Below, one piece after another: positions 1 to 11,782 of a stretch of 64,000 nt of DNA. Position numbers and translations under genes: made by a program. Source of the DNA: Gnetum montanum (Eukaryota > Streptophyta > Gnetopsida > Gnetales > Gnetaceae); the NCBI GenBank assembly GCA_015680685.1, contig MNCI01015841.1, forward strand, positions 115,982 to 179,981. The letters run 5' to 3'. The notes under the pieces are model-generated. The model did no database searches. It had not been told where the DNA came from and was given only the letters and a program-made list of their open reading frames with translations. Each line of letters begins with the position of its first letter. The first letter of the stretch is position 1.

Positions 1-833
1 AGAAATTTCAATCAACACTATTATAATGCCTACTTCTTCCTCTTCTTTGATCCCTACTCTATTCACCATGTTTGTCCTTGTTGTGGTGCTTATCCTCATT
101 CCTACCTTGGCTGCCCTCTTTCAAGGCCTCTTGATCTTGGTATCTATTCTTCCTTGAACCAGGGTTGTTGGCAATGGATTGTGTCATCGGTTAAGGATCT
201 CCTCATAAAATAGAGGAGGAGAATCTATGTATTAAAAGGTCCCCAAAAAGAAGTCCTATTCTTCTTTATGAGTTTGTAGGAACAAGTGGGTAGGGTCTCG
301 TTTACCTTTTATGGTCTCATATTAGGCCTCCATATGCCAATGTTACTTTTTCTATGCCTCTATGGTACAATAATCTGGGTAGGTGTGATCTTTCACTTTG
401 TACTCAGAATTGAGTCCTACAATGCCTAGCCTAATAAGATTATTCAAGAGCATTATAGGAATAGATTGGTCTGGAGGCAACATGATGTTTCCCTCCATGT
501 TCCTCCATCATATATGCTCATCCTAATGCACGATGAAGGTGAAGTTTGAAGTATAGGCATCTAGATGAGTGTAGAGCACCTTAAACTATTAGGGTACTAG
601 CATCCTATGGCCTTCTTACCTCTACCTAATTGGAATCACCCATGAATAGTGATGGAGAGTCTTCCCTATGAGAGGAAGCCATATTAGTAATTGAGAAAAA
701 TAGTGTGTCGTTATTATTTTCTTGGTTATTAATGATGTTGGCATTAAGTTCCTTTTACAACATCTATGAATAATCTCACTATCCTTCCTAAATAGTGAAC
801 TTAGTTAACTAAAGTCCTCGACAATGATGCCAA
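1..833 (-). mobile_element. Internal region (gag-like) of element D, partial
   Basis: Read on the minus strand this lies just downstream of the LTR and primer-binding site at 812-1644, so it is the 5' internal part of a small LTR element that leaves the window on the left. The reverse complement of about 450-560 matches the internal region of element C (about 55070-55160), sharing an ACATGGAGGG(A/C)AACAT segment. The reverse complement of 1-200 encodes a broken basic, Arg/Lys/His-rich stretch like the tail of a plant gag protein. There is no long open frame. I infer a degraded gag; no pol domain is visible here. Confidence 0.5.
812..832 (-). promoter_or_regulatory. Primer-binding site of element D
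   Basis: On the minus strand, directly next to the LTR end, the sequence reads TTGGCATCATTGTCGAGGAC. This is a transition-decayed form of the TTGGCGCC...GGGGA type of primer-binding site typical of Athila-like Ty3/gypsy elements. Element C has a matching site at the same place. It shows that D runs leftwards, out of the window. Confidence 0.55.
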
Positions 834-1644
834 TGATGAGCATTAGAGTAGATCCTACATCCAACCATATGAATCACAAGCATTCACTAGCAATCTAGTC
901 AAATTTTGTGTACTTTAGCTCACCAAATACCCATAGTAAAGATATTGACTTAAGGATGTGATCATTATCTTCTTGGCTACACTTGTGTAAGGACTTGTGT
1001 AAGCTCAAGCATATGGTTAAGTGGAGCCAAGGCACTTGATTTATATTATTTTTATGTAATTATCCCATGCATGGAACAAAGTAATTAATGAATTATTAAT
1101 CTAATTAACTAACTAATGTCTTAGCCTACTTCCTAGCATAAGTACCCTATCCCACCTTCTATACATATCTTGAACATGTTACAACACTACTGGATCACCA
1201 AGTGATAGCATTGCTGGGATTACCAAGTATTAATGTTATGTTCGAGGTGGTTGTACTTATGCATGTAATTAAGTATGTTTAATTAATTAACTAGAAACAT
1301 GGATGTAAATTGCATAAAAGTAAACCTTAATCTATTTTTATGTGTGCAAGGTTTATCAATAATATCATCTTTATTGCCATCACAACAATGTGTTCAAGTA
1401 CACTAGTGTTCGAATAATGATTCATACAATCCTTGACTCCTACTAAGACACTTAGAAAATATTCTAACTTCTACAGAAACAAACTATAGAACTTGGCTAA
1501 GATAATGACTAATCGATGCCATAAATGTAGTGGGTACATGCATTTATATGGGTATACTCAAATGCCACATCAACACATAAAAACATGCATCAACAAGGAT
1601 GTGTCGATGCATGCCTATCAAGACAACCCAACTATGATTCATCA
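834..1644 (-). repeat. LTR of element D (same family as element C)
   Basis: Starts TGATGAGC and ends ATTCATCA. On the minus strand it matches the LTRs of element C (53928-54787 and 56043-56906), including the segments around TCTTGAACATGT and GGATTACCAAG, and the CATATGAATCAC block near the LTR end. A second reverse-orientation relative lies at about 52.9-53.7 kb. The inner end is fixed by the adjacent primer-binding site. The outer end at 1644 is my best guess from the TCATCA terminus. Confidence 0.55.
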
Positions 1645-1659
1645 CTAACATTGTAGAAA

Positions 1660-2376
1660 GTTAAGGTGAACAAGGAAAAACCTTCACTTTGCAATGTAGG
1701 GGATGGAATTCTAATTGGAACCAAAATTACCAANATTTGCAATGTAGGGGATGGAATTCTAATTGGAACCAAAATTACCAATTACATCCTCCATTTCAAT
1801 CTATCTATGAAGGTTATAATAATACTTTTAACCAATCTTGTAGACCCAACCAAAACAATGGGTTTTAATAGTAGATGCTACAAAAAAATAAGAGTGTGCA
1901 ACATCCCTTGCAACAAAAAAAATGATAATCTAATTAAGCTTATTTAATCATTACAACCTAAGGATACATGACCAAGATAAATAGAAGGAAATCCTAAGTA
2001 TCAAGGGAGACAAGAATTACACATGGTTTCTTCAAGTAAAATAAATCAATGTAATGTTGTTACAAGAATTAGAAGGGTTGTTGATCTTCAAACCCCCTTT
2101 TGGAGATCTATTGAGAACAAGGAGTTAGAGGATCAATCTAAATGAATTTTTGCAAAGGAGTTTTCTATGAAGGAAGGAGCTACTCCAATGATTCATTCAG
2201 ATGAACCTAATAACTCTTCTCCTTTACAAGTACCTTTTCCTCATAGGTTGGAATTGAATGAGATAGATGATAAGCAACTTAAAAACCTCTTCATAGATCT
2301 AGAAAGTCCTACAATTGCTTGCATGATTCATAATAGGAAGTTTTATCATGCATTAGTTTATCTAGGACTAGTGTAA
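1660..2376 (+). pseudogene. Element O: decayed gag C-terminus and start of protease region (Athila-like)
   Basis: One plus frame around 1745-1860 reads as an Asn/Gln/Trp-rich tail with short strings such as WNSNWNQNYQ and YEGYNNTFN. This is the style of the gag C-terminus of Athila-like Ty3/gypsy elements. Further fragments run to about 2160. An open stretch at 2167-2376 ends where the aspartic protease should begin. Stops and frame changes are frequent and an assembly N with duplicated flanks sits at 1734, so no intact protein is possible. The upstream part of gag is missing, replaced by element D. Confidence 0.55.
1734..1734. other. Assembly junction (single N, duplicated flanks)
   Basis: The 43 bases before the N (1691-1733) are repeated exactly after it (1738-1780). 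Two contig ends that overlap appear to have been joined without merging. Confidence 0.9.
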
Positions 2377-2930
2377 ATATTATGTCATTTCATATTTATC
2401 AGTCATTGGGTTATTATCATATTTAACCTACTAATATTACCATTTCTTTAACAAATGGGTCTACTATATATCCAAAAGGAATTGTTGAGGATATTTTGGT
2501 ACAAGTGGATAAAGCCTTGTACCTTTCTGATTTCATTATGTTGGATTATTATACATCTTCTTTGAATAATGTTTAACCTTTGACTTTAGGCAGGCCCATG
2601 TTGCTAACAATGGATATGGTTATCTATGTGAAAACTGGCCTGATAACCTTAACATTTATAAATATGAATTTTTTAGTTAATTTNCCTGATAACCTTAACA
2701 TTTATAAATATGAATTTTTTAGTTAATTTATATAACCTTGAAAACCAATTCTAGTTTCATGAACTTAATATGGTTAATGTTATTATAGAAAAAATCGTTT
2801 CTTATGAATTATGTGATTGGGATGAGATATATTAGGTACTAACATTGGAAGAGTATAAAAATGTAACCATGCATATACAAAGATATCTCCTATGTACTTA
2901 AGTGGAGGATGCCTTGGATGGTAAGGATTC
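2320..2930 (+). pseudogene. Element O: aspartic protease remnant
   Basis: After a one-base shift near 2366-2372 the frame reads SVNIM then FHIYQSLG. This is the region just after the catalytic D-[ST]-G of retroviral-type proteases of Athila-like elements. At the catalytic position the frame reads Y-L-G, so the aspartate is lost. About 70 residues on, the flap-side motif LGRPML is visible near 2590, as expected for this family. The enzyme would cleave the Gag-Pol polyprotein. A second N junction (2684) lies inside it. Clearly inactive. Confidence 0.65.
2684..2684. other. Assembly junction (single N, duplicated flanks)
   Basis: The 45 bases ending at 2683 recur immediately after the N, exactly. 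Same artefact type as at 1734 and 20899. Confidence 0.9.
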
Positions 2931-2939
2931 GCTTAGGAT

Positions 2940-3849
2940 AGAAAATTAGTCTTCTATTGTGAGTGGGAAGGAGGTAATATTAGATTTAAAGGAACTTTCT
3001 TCTTACTTTAAATATATTTATGCTAAGCAAAATAAACCATTGATTATTAGTTCAAGTTTAACCACTGATCAAGAGCAGAGATTGATTTAGGTTTTAATAG
3101 ATTTATTTGAAGCTTTTTCTTTGTCACCTTTGGATCTTAAGTAGGGGATTTCTCCATTCATTGTTTAGCATCATATCCATTTGGAGGCTAAGGCTAGATC
3201 ATGATAACAATCATGTAGGAGGCTAAGCCTAGCTGTGAAGCACGTAATAAAAGATGAACTTTTGAAATCATTTTAGGTGAATATTATTTATTTGATTTCT
3301 AATTTTGAATGCGTTAGCTCTATTATGGTGGTGCCTAAAAGGTTTGGTAAGTGGTGTGTTTGTATTGATTTTCACAAATTAAGTAAATGAACAACTAAGG
3401 ATCACTTTCCACTCTCATATTTAGATCAGGTTCTAAATTAGCTTTAAGGACACCAATTTTATTCTTTTCTTGATGACTTTAGTGATTATAATTAGATTTA
3501 TATTTCCCTTTAAGATCAACATAAAACAACATTTATCATATTGTGGGGAACTTTTACATTTTGATGAATGTCCTTTGTGTTGTGTAATACTCCTACTACA
3601 ATTAAAAGAGCTACGACATCCATCTTTTTAGATAAGATTGATTCATTTTTAGATGTTTGCATGGATGATTTTTTAGTCTACAGTGATTCATTCTCTAATG
3701 CCTTATGTCATCTTGAGTTAGTCTTGTGTAGGTGCATTGATAAAGATCTTAGATTACCTTGGGAGAAGTATTATTTCATTGTCTCTTCTGGTGTTATGTT
3801 AGGTCATATTGTAAGTAAGAGTGGAATTTTAGTAGATCCTAACAAATAA
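2940..3849 (+). pseudogene. Element O: reverse transcriptase remnant
   Basis: Fragments in shifting frames follow the Ty3/gypsy RT order: a basic/acidic lead-in (about 3000-3250), the VVPK..GKWCVCIDF block near 3330-3375, F.LDDFSDYN (about 3470-3490), TTF...WGTF (3528-3555), and the catalytic region at about 3655-3680. There the normal YxDD box reads CMDD followed by FLVYSDSF, and GH.VS..GI.VDP.K closes the domain at 3849. Several in-frame TAG/TAA codons (many are CAG/CAA to TAG/TAA changes) make it a pseudogene. The only open stretch is 3568-3849. Confidence 0.8.
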
Positions 3850-3989
3850 GGGTTATCTCCCATCTTACTCCTATTCATGTCAAATATTTACATTCATTTT
3901 TGGAACATGATAGTTTCTATAGATAATTCATTAGGGATTTTCATTAATTACTTAATCATTGCTGAAACTGTTACAAAAAGATGTTGTTT

Positions 3990-4680
3990 TTAAGTGGAGT
4001 AAATATTGTCAAAATACATTTGAAATTTTAAAGGCTAAGCTTTATTAAGCACCAATTTTGCAAGGAATTTGAACTTACGATAGATGCCTCAAACTTTGCA
4101 ATTGGAGCAATATTGGGTTAGCATAAAGAAAATGTTTCATATGTTATTTATTGTATTTCTAAGACATTAATCCATACTCAAGTTAATTATACTACTATAG
4201 AGAAGGAGATGTTAGCGGCTGTATATAGTTTAGATAAATTTCATCATCTAATTGGTTTTGTACTATAGTTTTTACTAATTATGCTACTATTAAGTATTTA
4301 CATAATAAATGAACTAAAAGTCCTAGGTTGATTCGTTGGTGTTTTCTTTTTCTTTTTTTTTGTAGGAATTTGATTTGGTGATTCATGATAAGAAGGGATC
4401 TAAGAATTTAGTGGTAGATCATTTGTTCAGTTTGGAGCATAATTTAGATTTGGAGACATTTGACACCTTTCATGATGCATTTTCTAATAAGCAACTATTT
4501 TCTTGTTGGGCTAGGGCTATTATTCCTAAAGTTCAAAATCCCTGGTATGTAGACATTGCTAATGATTTATTTGTAAGTAAATTACCAAAGTCTTGGACTA
4601 AGGGACATAAACAAACCTTGGTTGTCAAAGGCACACTATTTCATTTGGGAAGATCCATTTATGTACAAGATTTCTAAGGA
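3990..4680 (+). pseudogene. Element O: RNase H remnant and connection to integrase
   Basis: The frame near 4060-4240 reads TIDASNFAIGAILG, then YTTIEKEMLAAVY, the first two acidic motifs of the gypsy RNase H (catalytic D and E). The stretch 4375-4677 carries the typical Athila-like link HDKKGSKN..VDHL.SLE. This domain removes RNA from the RNA-DNA hybrid during reverse transcription. Stops at 4265-4380 break it. Confidence 0.75.
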
Positions 4681-4779
4681 TTAGATCATTTGATGATATC
4701 TACTTGAATAAGAACAAGAAGAGATAATTGCTTTGAACTATAATGGAGTGTGTGAAGTCCACTTTGTAGATAAGAAAAT

Positions 4780-5399
4780 TTCATACAAAATCCTCCATGC
4801 TATTTTTTCTTGGCCGACCTTGTTCAGTGTTACTTATGCATATTGTAAGTAATGTGATCAATGCCAGAAAATGGGAGGACTTACAAGACATCAAGACATG
4901 CCACTATTGCTTGTCTTAGTGGAGTGTAAGCCCTTCAATTTTTAGGGCATTAATGTCATGAATCCTTTTCCTTCAAGTAATTCATGTAAGTATATCTTAG
5001 TTTCCATTGATTATGTTACTAAATGGATCTTGGCAAAGGTAACTAGGCATGATGATGTAAAAACAATAGTTAGATTCTTGAGAGAGGATTTAATTCCATG
5101 CTTTGAGCATCCACAAATTTTAATTAATGATTAGGGAATCCATTTTGTTAATAATATAATGAAGAAAATGGTTACATAAAATGGGAATTACACATTGTAT
5201 TGGTATTGCCTGTCATCCTCAATCGAATGAATTGGTTGAAAGCATGAATAAGGAAATTAAAAATATCTTATAGAAAGTTATAGAATGTAATAGAATGGAT
5301 TGGTTTTATTATTTACCTAATGTACTATGGGCAATCCATATTTCATATAAATCATCTCTTGGTTTTACTTTGTATGAACTAGTATTCGGTAAGCAATGT
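4780..5399 (+). pseudogene. Element O: integrase N-terminal part and core, interrupted
   Basis: A zinc-binding CDQCQ motif lies near 4855. The core follows: YILVSIDYVTKW at 4990-5030, a LIND.GI box at about 5120 where LTDNG is usual, and HPQSN...E (HCIGIACHPQSNELVE) around 5195-5240. The frame continues through WAIH.SYKSSLG to position 5399, where element A begins inside the reading frame. The rest of the protein resumes at 42022. Stops replace several codons. Confidence 0.8.
5395..5399. repeat. Target-site duplication of element A, left copy (AATGT)
   Basis: AATGT just left of the TG of A's 5' LTR is repeated exactly at 42017-42021, just right of the CA of its 3' LTR. Five bases is the normal length for Ty3/gypsy integration. 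Confidence 0.9.
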
Positions 5400-7193
5400 T
5401 GAAACACCCTAAAATTTCAAGGTGCTCGTGCTTCACCAGGGTCTTGGAAATGAGGCAGAAACTTCCACAAGTATAGCCTCATGATAGTTTGGTAGGAAAT
5501 GGATGCACTGAGTTTAGACTATTCAGCTTGGCAAGTTTTGTACCTCCAGTGTTGACAAGCCCGATGGACTCTCCGGCCTGCCCACATGAGTGATTCACTC
5601 AGTTGATTGTCTATTCAGAAACCATGCTTGGAGTTGTCAGTGGTGCTCAGGATGCACAAAATAGTTCGGCAAGTTTTCTAGTGAAGAAGTTCGCTACACT
5701 ACGCTACATTATGTAGTGTAGTAGGCCTCAGAAGATAGTTTATCAGGAAACCAAACTATTGCAGAAGAAAGTGCTACACCATGCTACGCTACGCAGCGTA
5801 GCATAGCGTAACAAAGGCAAAATAGAAAGGCCCAGCTTACCTAGTGATTCCAATTGCACTCAGCAAGCACTCGGCCTTCAAAACTAGTTACCTTGTTCAA
5901 CTTCAAGTCCTTAGCAAAGGTTCTCATTAGAAAGTGGAGGATTGAACAAACAGCAAGATACGCTGGCTGCTATGTTGTGCTACACTACATAGCTTAGCAT
6001 AGTGTAGCGACGATTCAAAAGTAGCAATGAGTGTCTCAAATGCAAGTGAAGCAAGCTCAAAAGCTTCCCTTTGCAAAAGGTAAAAGTTGCAGTTGTTAGC
6101 ATAATCAGAGCTTCAAGCAAGCATTTGCAATTTCAACATGGGTGGAAAAAGTAGCCAACTACTATGCTATGCTACGCTATGTAGTGTATCGTAGCGTAGA
6201 AAAGATGAAAATCAAACAAAGTGCTACAAAAGTTGACCTAACATGCGCTAAAGCTTCCAGCAGATGCAGTTGACTTCAATGTAAATTTCTTCTTGAAACT
6301 AATGGCTACGCTGTGCTACGCTACATAGTGAAGCAAGCAACTATGCTACGCCGACATGCTACGCTACATAGCGTAGCACAGCGTAGCATGCAGCTACACT
6401 ACTTCAATGTTCCTCATTCCTCATCTGCATTGTTGGCATATTTGATTCCAGCATCTCCAGTTTTGACATCATAATTGAAGCATGACAAGTTCACAACCGA
6501 CTTTGCATATTCATGTAGTATGGACATGTCAGCATTTCATGGGTACAAGACACGTATCATCTAAGCCTCATTTCTCATGTACTCCTGGCCCTATAAATAC
6601 CCTGATGAGCAATGCTCAAAGGGTTGGCAAATTTTATTGATAGTTGGCAATTTGAAGCATTGTTGGCATTTTTTGGCAAGTTGGAAAATTTGGTTAGCAA
6701 ATTAGCAATTCAAAGGGTTAACAAATTGAGAAATCTCTGAGTTAGCAAGCACTTTGCATTGTTGGCTTTTAAGTCCACATTCAAGAATATAGTTGGCCTA
6801 CTTTGAATGTTCTAGTTACCTTTGGGATCTCTATGCTTCCCAGTGTTGCGCAACCAATTGTATCCATATCAACAAAGTAAAGTCACAATCTTGAGGTGGT
6901 GTATTTTCTAACTCGAGTTCGCTTTACATTCCTGCTCATTATCATTGCATTTTACATAATTTTTCACTTCGTTGCATTTAATAATTATTATATTACATTA
7001 TAAACATCGCTTTTACATTACACGTTTATGAAAGGTTAAGTTACATTGGTTAAATCCCTGTCTGATCGACCAGACTGTTTAGGGCACCTTGTTTCCATTT
7101 TATCCAGCACGGCCCTCGCACAGATTCGGGGTTAAAACTGTTCACTCAAAAACCTCTTAGTGTTTCCAGCCATTGATGTTTTCGGTTGCTACA
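5400..7193 (+). repeat. 5' LTR of element A
   Basis: Begins TGAAACACCC and ends GTTGCTACA, 1794 bp. It pairs with 40311-42016. By eye I count about 28 differences in the first 245 aligned bases, mostly transitions. A likely TATA box lies in CTATAAATACC at about 6591. Five clusters of self-complementary GCTACGC/GCGTAGC motifs lie at about 5690-5725, 5780-5815, 5968-6012, 6160-6203 and 6302-6400. The last is largely missing from the 3' copy. Confidence 0.92.
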
Positions 7194-7199
7194 GTTTTC

Positions 7200-7215
7200 T
7201 GACACTAGAAGGAGG
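7200..7215 (+). promoter_or_regulatory. Primer-binding site of element A
   Basis: TGACACTAGAAGGAGG lies a few bases after the LTR and matches element B's TGGCGCTAGAAGGAGG except for two G-to-A transitions. A tRNA would prime minus-strand synthesis here. I have not identified the tRNA. Confidence 0.75.
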
Positions 7216-7436
7216 GCCTTTTTGGTGCCTTTTCTGTGTTTCATGGGATTCCTGCACGCGTTCTATACCCCGTCACACACTAGCATAAATGTGACATCCT
7301 TTTGCAGTTGTTTATGCATCATGTGGTGTAGATCGGTCACTCCGACGGTTCCTCTGGAATCCTGTAGGATAGAAAGCCTCCGATTGCCTATTGATCTTTT
7401 TTTTTCTTATTTACAAGCCCTTTTAGCTTTACAAAA
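7216..7436 (+). other. 5' leader of element A
   Basis: Sequence between primer-binding site and the first gag ATG. An open stretch runs through it but has no recognisable motif, so I treat it as untranslated leader. Confidence 0.5.
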
Positions 7437-9600
7437 ATGATTTCCTCAAGAACTACAGTTACTACCTCTAACGTTGAGGTCCCCCTCTTGGTTCAAGGCA
7501 TCACCGCTGCCGAGCAGTTGCCCAGCCCAATGCTGGGGCCACGCCAATCTCTCAGGATCCAAAACTAAGCGCCTGAGGGCTTGGATCAACAATACAAGCA
7601 GTATAACTTTCTATGTGATAAGGTTTAGGAAAATCTACACTTAGATGCACAAGAACTCGAGGAAAAACGTAGCTTTGAGTTCGCTTACTGTAATGGGAAG
7701 GAAATTATTCCCACTCCTAGCATTTTCATTCCTTTGAAACAAATGCATCAGTGGCTCATAGATTAGCTGGTAGCAGTTGCTAGGCCTAGGGAGTCGCAAG
7801 ACACGGTGTCTCACCATGATGAGGCGTTCCAAGATGGGTAAGAGGAGTTGGACTCCCAATCTGAGGGTGGTGGTCAAACTAACCCTGCCACCATTCCTCC
7901 CACCCCGTCCTTCTGGACAAACCCGCTCTCTATCGCCACTTCCTTTATGATCACATCCACCTTATCACAACCTGTAGTTTTGTCAGCAAGTGGTAGCCAT
8001 GCCATGTCCTCGGCATATCAGCACACCTACTCCCTCGTCTCATTCTCAGGCATTACCCTTTCACAAACCATTTTCCAATCCATTTCTGCTTCACACCACA
8101 CACCGATCACGACTACCCTACCCTACATTCACACCGTACCTACATCGCAGTTGCATGCAGTTTTTGCATCTATTCCGATGTCTACACCTGTTCTACCATC
8201 AGCGGCAGGCACAATCCCATCCACATGGTGGACCCCATTCACTTCTCCTCCTATTTCACAACCTTTGTAGATGTCCTGCTACTCTCACCACCAAATGTAC
8301 CAGGTCCCATAAATGGTACAACGAAGCACGGGACCATGGTCTGTCCCACAGGCCACACAAACAACCTATCTCGTAGCACAATTGACATCTATTGCTCCAA
8401 TAGCACCACCTACTGAGTCATGGACAGCGTAAGAAGCACCTTTCATAGGGGCCGTCGCAACGACACTGCCTATGGGCCAGGTCATTTCCCTTATAGTGCC
8501 ACAGATGGGAGTTGTCCCTGTAGCTCCCCAACCATCTGCGCCATCCCCAGGTCTGGATCAAGCACTCCAACTTATCTAGACCCTTATAGAGGAAATTAAA
8601 TGCCTCAAGATTACCAGTTCTGATACGGTACAAGTCATGGACTTCTACTAGGATGATCCCATCAGCCCGATAGTCCCCATGCTAACTTTACCCCCTGGGA
8701 TGCCACTCCCCCATTTCACAAAATACAATGGGGAGGGTGATCCCAACTCACATCTTGTCACATTCAGATCCGAGTCATTCCTTTTGCAACAATGGCCACA
8801 CATAATCATCCATGCTTTTGCTATGTCTTTGATAGGAAAAGCCTTAGACTGGTACCACGCACTCCCACACTCCTCCATCTCAACCCTAGAGGAGATCCTA
8901 ACCTAGTTCATAATGCGTTTCAAGTATAACTTGAGGCTAGAGGTTATGCTGGATCAGCGAATGAGTATGAAGCAAGATCCACTAGAACTAGTCTAGAAAT
9001 TTATACAACGATGGAGTGCTACCCTTGATGAGATCTGTGAGCCCATTACAAAGACCCATCTGTTGGCCTTCTTTAAGGGTGCAGTGAATGACTTTATTAA
9101 GTCAAAACTATACTATCTCACTCCACAGACTCTTAGTTAGGCTTTCACGTAGACCAAGAGCATACAAGACGTGACCAAGGCAAGCAAAGACCCGGCTTAT
9201 GTTGCATACAAGAACACGTTCGCAAAGAAGGACAAGGGCAAGGCTGCAACAGCCACAGTGGATGCTGTGGAAAATGAAGCCAAACCCAACAACAACAAGA
9301 AAAACAAGAAATCAGTTGCAATAGCAACTAACCCTGCGCCCAGCTAGCGTAGCGTAGCCCAACCTTCCACATCACAACCCAAAACATCTGCACCGCCCAA
9401 GCCAAACTTTCAGAATAAAGATCACTCTAAGTATACCCCACTGCCCATCAAGCCTTTAGAACTTATGAAGAAATTACTAGCAGTGGGGTATATCCAACAC
9501 AAGTAGATGTTAGAGGAAGGAGTAAAAAAACATCAATGGTACCACGAACTCCTTAGGAACCCCTCTTTGGCTCTACCCAATGAGCCCCAATTCCTAAGAA
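7437..9600 (+). pseudogene. Element A gag (capsid-type domain), broken
   Basis: The frame from the ATG at 7437 shares an N-terminal block with element B: GPRQSLRIQ, then YNFLC and a charged helix. A Pro/Ser/Thr-rich linker follows (about 7850-8400). The retrotransposon gag core is at 8679-9130: FTKYNGEGDPN, SFLLQQWPHI, FAMSL.GKALDWY, FIMRFKYNL. A Lys/Asn-rich tail and the SKYTPLPIKP block close it at about 9430. Gag would form the virus-like particle in the cytoplasm. In-frame stops lie near 7567, 7618, 8904, 8995 and 9345, several of them CAG-to-TAG type, so no full protein is made. Confidence 0.8.
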
Positions 9601-10580
9601 TTTCAGGCTAGAGCGATTCTGTGACTACCGTCAATAGTGTGGTCATGAAACGGATTACTGCATGGCATTAAAGGATGACATCCAAAGAATGATTGATCAA
9701 GGAAAACTGGTTTTAGATGAAAGCAACCCAGTGTGTCCTGAAAATCAATTTCTTCATGTTTACATGAATCCTCTTAATGCCAACAATGCTAGTTACATTA
9801 TTAACACCATCGATGTTGACAGTAATCCTAAACCACCCCAGCATCCATTCATGGTTTGTGTGCCTCAATGTAGCACACCAACACCACCAGCGGCTAGACA
9901 AACTCCGCAGCAACCGTTTGTCTTGAGAGTTCCTCCTTGGATATCCACCCCTACACCAGCTATTTGCAAAACAGCACCAGCGCTGCACATATTAACATCA
10001 TTAGTACCATTTTTCATCAGGGGGCCGAGTCATTCAACCACCCCCACCTTGCATAACACAACACAACATCCTTCTTGTCCAAAAAAATGAGAAGGACATT
10101 TGACAGGTGAGGCATCAACAAAATGTACCACCCCAGGTACTTCTAAACCTATGCCCTCACCCTCTGCATCTACGTCCTTGTTATCAAAAGATAACATTGC
10201 TACACATGCACAGTCATTTCCACCTCGCTTGAAAGGTTCTAATCCCAGAGTTAAAACTATCCCTCCTTGGGAAATTCATCTCTTGGGATGAATGGAAGAG
10301 GAGAAAGGCAGTAAATAGGAAGGTGGCCTAGACCTTTTAAGCGCTCTCACCTAGGTCAAGTAGGCTCTAAACTAAAAAAACACAACGTTGAGCCTATATG
10401 ACCTGATTATGACTTCGACTGCACACCATGAGGCTTTGGTTCACATGTTAATGACAATTATAGTTGATGAGAACATGCAAGCAGAAGAAAAAGCAATCCA
10501 CTTAGTTATGCTTCCTTCTATGCCTGCAGAACCAAATCCATCCCAACTAACTTTTTATGATGATTCCATTAGGGAAGACC
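9601..10580 (+). pseudogene. Element A gag C-terminus with zinc knuckle and Pro-rich linker
   Basis: A CDYRQ..CGHETDYC motif at about 9620-9662 is a zinc knuckle of the form seen in plant Tat-type elements, with one stop in it. Then comes LKDDIQRMIDQGKL, the standard helix after the knuckle, at 9668-9711. The next 300 residues are Pro/Thr-rich with repeated PFVLRVPP-like phrases that recur in element B (31145-32572). The end (10388-10594) reads SLYDLIMTS..HHEALV, also shared with B. This is the linker between the RNA-binding gag end and the protease. Confidence 0.75.
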
Positions 10581-10589
10581 CTAAAAAGG

Positions 10590-11218
10590 GTTAGGTGACT
10601 ACAGTGCCTCTTTTGATCACAATTCAGGTCAGCCAACACAAGATTTAAAGGGTACACATTGATGATGGAGCTGCTACAAACGTCATCCCATTCCCTATAG
10701 TGGATAAGCTAGGTTTGGTAGACCAGATCAGACTCACGATGACGTTATGCTTAAAGTCATTCAACGAGGCATGGGTCATGGTGAAAGGCACTATCCACAT
10801 TGATTTTGTGGTAGGGAACTAGTTCCCCATGAATGTAACGTTTATCATGGTGGAAGAGATGCCTGGGTTTAACCTGATCTTGGGGAGGTCATGGTTAGCA
10901 TAACTTAGAGTAGTCTCTTCGCCCATACATTAGGAGATCCATCTACCCTACGTAGGTAGGGAGGTGGTAATTCACGAAGATGAGGTGGAAATGCAAGCAA
11001 TCAATAACGTAGACATGGAACAAGGCTCGGAGGTCATAACCTCTGAGAGTCAGACACCTATCTCTGTAGATACTAATGGTTTAGCGAAAGGTCTGGCCCA
11101 GCACGCTGGCTTAGAGAATGAAAATGCATGGACTGAGTTGCCCTTCCAAGTGGAGGACAATGATGTAGACGAATGCCTTAGCAAAGCGTGTTGGCCTTAC
11201 ACCTCGCCCAATCCATGA
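10590..11218 (+). pseudogene. Element A aspartic protease
   Basis: The catalytic loop reads HIDDGAATN at about 10657-10683 (D-D-G-A), with GFNLILGRSWLA at about 10864-10900 as the second conserved strand. Element B has the same two motifs. The protease would cut Gag-Pol. After about 120 residues of acidic tail the frame stops at 11218. RT does not follow as usual: an array (R1) and a 4.6-kb antisense gene intervene. Stops at 10593, 10821 and 10903 break it. Confidence 0.8.
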
Positions 11219-11375
11219 CGAGTCCGAAAGCAGTTACACATAGCATAGAAACCCCACTGCTTCCTGCCTAGTTAACATCCTTTGTACATTTATGACTTAT
11301 TGGCTTTGCATTCATCCATCTATGCTAGCTACACCAACTTACTTTTCTTAAAACTGTTGACATACCTTCTATTTA

Positions 11376-11615
11376 TGCCATGGCCCAAAATGGCCTAAAA
11401 CTATATCCCACCATGGCCCGAAATGGCCTAAAACTATATCCCACCATGGCCTGAAATGGCCTAAAATTAACCATGGCCTGAAATGGCCTAAAATTAGCCA
11501 TGGCCCGAAATGGCCTAAAACTATATCGCACCATGGCCTGAAATGACCTAAAACTAGCCATGGCTCGAAATGGCCTAAAACTATACCATCACCTCATGGC
11601 CCAAAATGGCCTAAA
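11376..11615 (+). repeat. Tandem array R1 of element A
   Basis: About seven or eight diverged units of 25-36 bp, with the consensus CCATGGCCCGAAATGGCC followed by TAAAACTA. Element B carries a related array in the same place (30120-30420), read on its own strand as GGCCCGAAATGGCCTTAAACT. Confidence 0.85.
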
Positions 11616-11782
11616 ACTAAAAGAAAAAACATAGAAACCGATCACATAGATAACATACGTAACGCATAAACTAGAGTAGCAACAATCTTGTCATAATCCA
11701 TTTTTCATTCAAAACTTCATTTAGACAATGTTTGCAATAGTTTTACAAAAATATAAAAATACAAAAATCAAAAGCCCTACTG

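Noticed and set aside
7186-7440. 84-codon open frame after A's 5' LTR as a gene
   Set aside because: It starts in the LTR end, crosses the primer-binding site and has no counterpart in B.
11373-11561. Minus-strand ORF with repeated FRPFQAMV-like peptide
   Set aside because: It is a translation of tandem array R1, with no support as protein.
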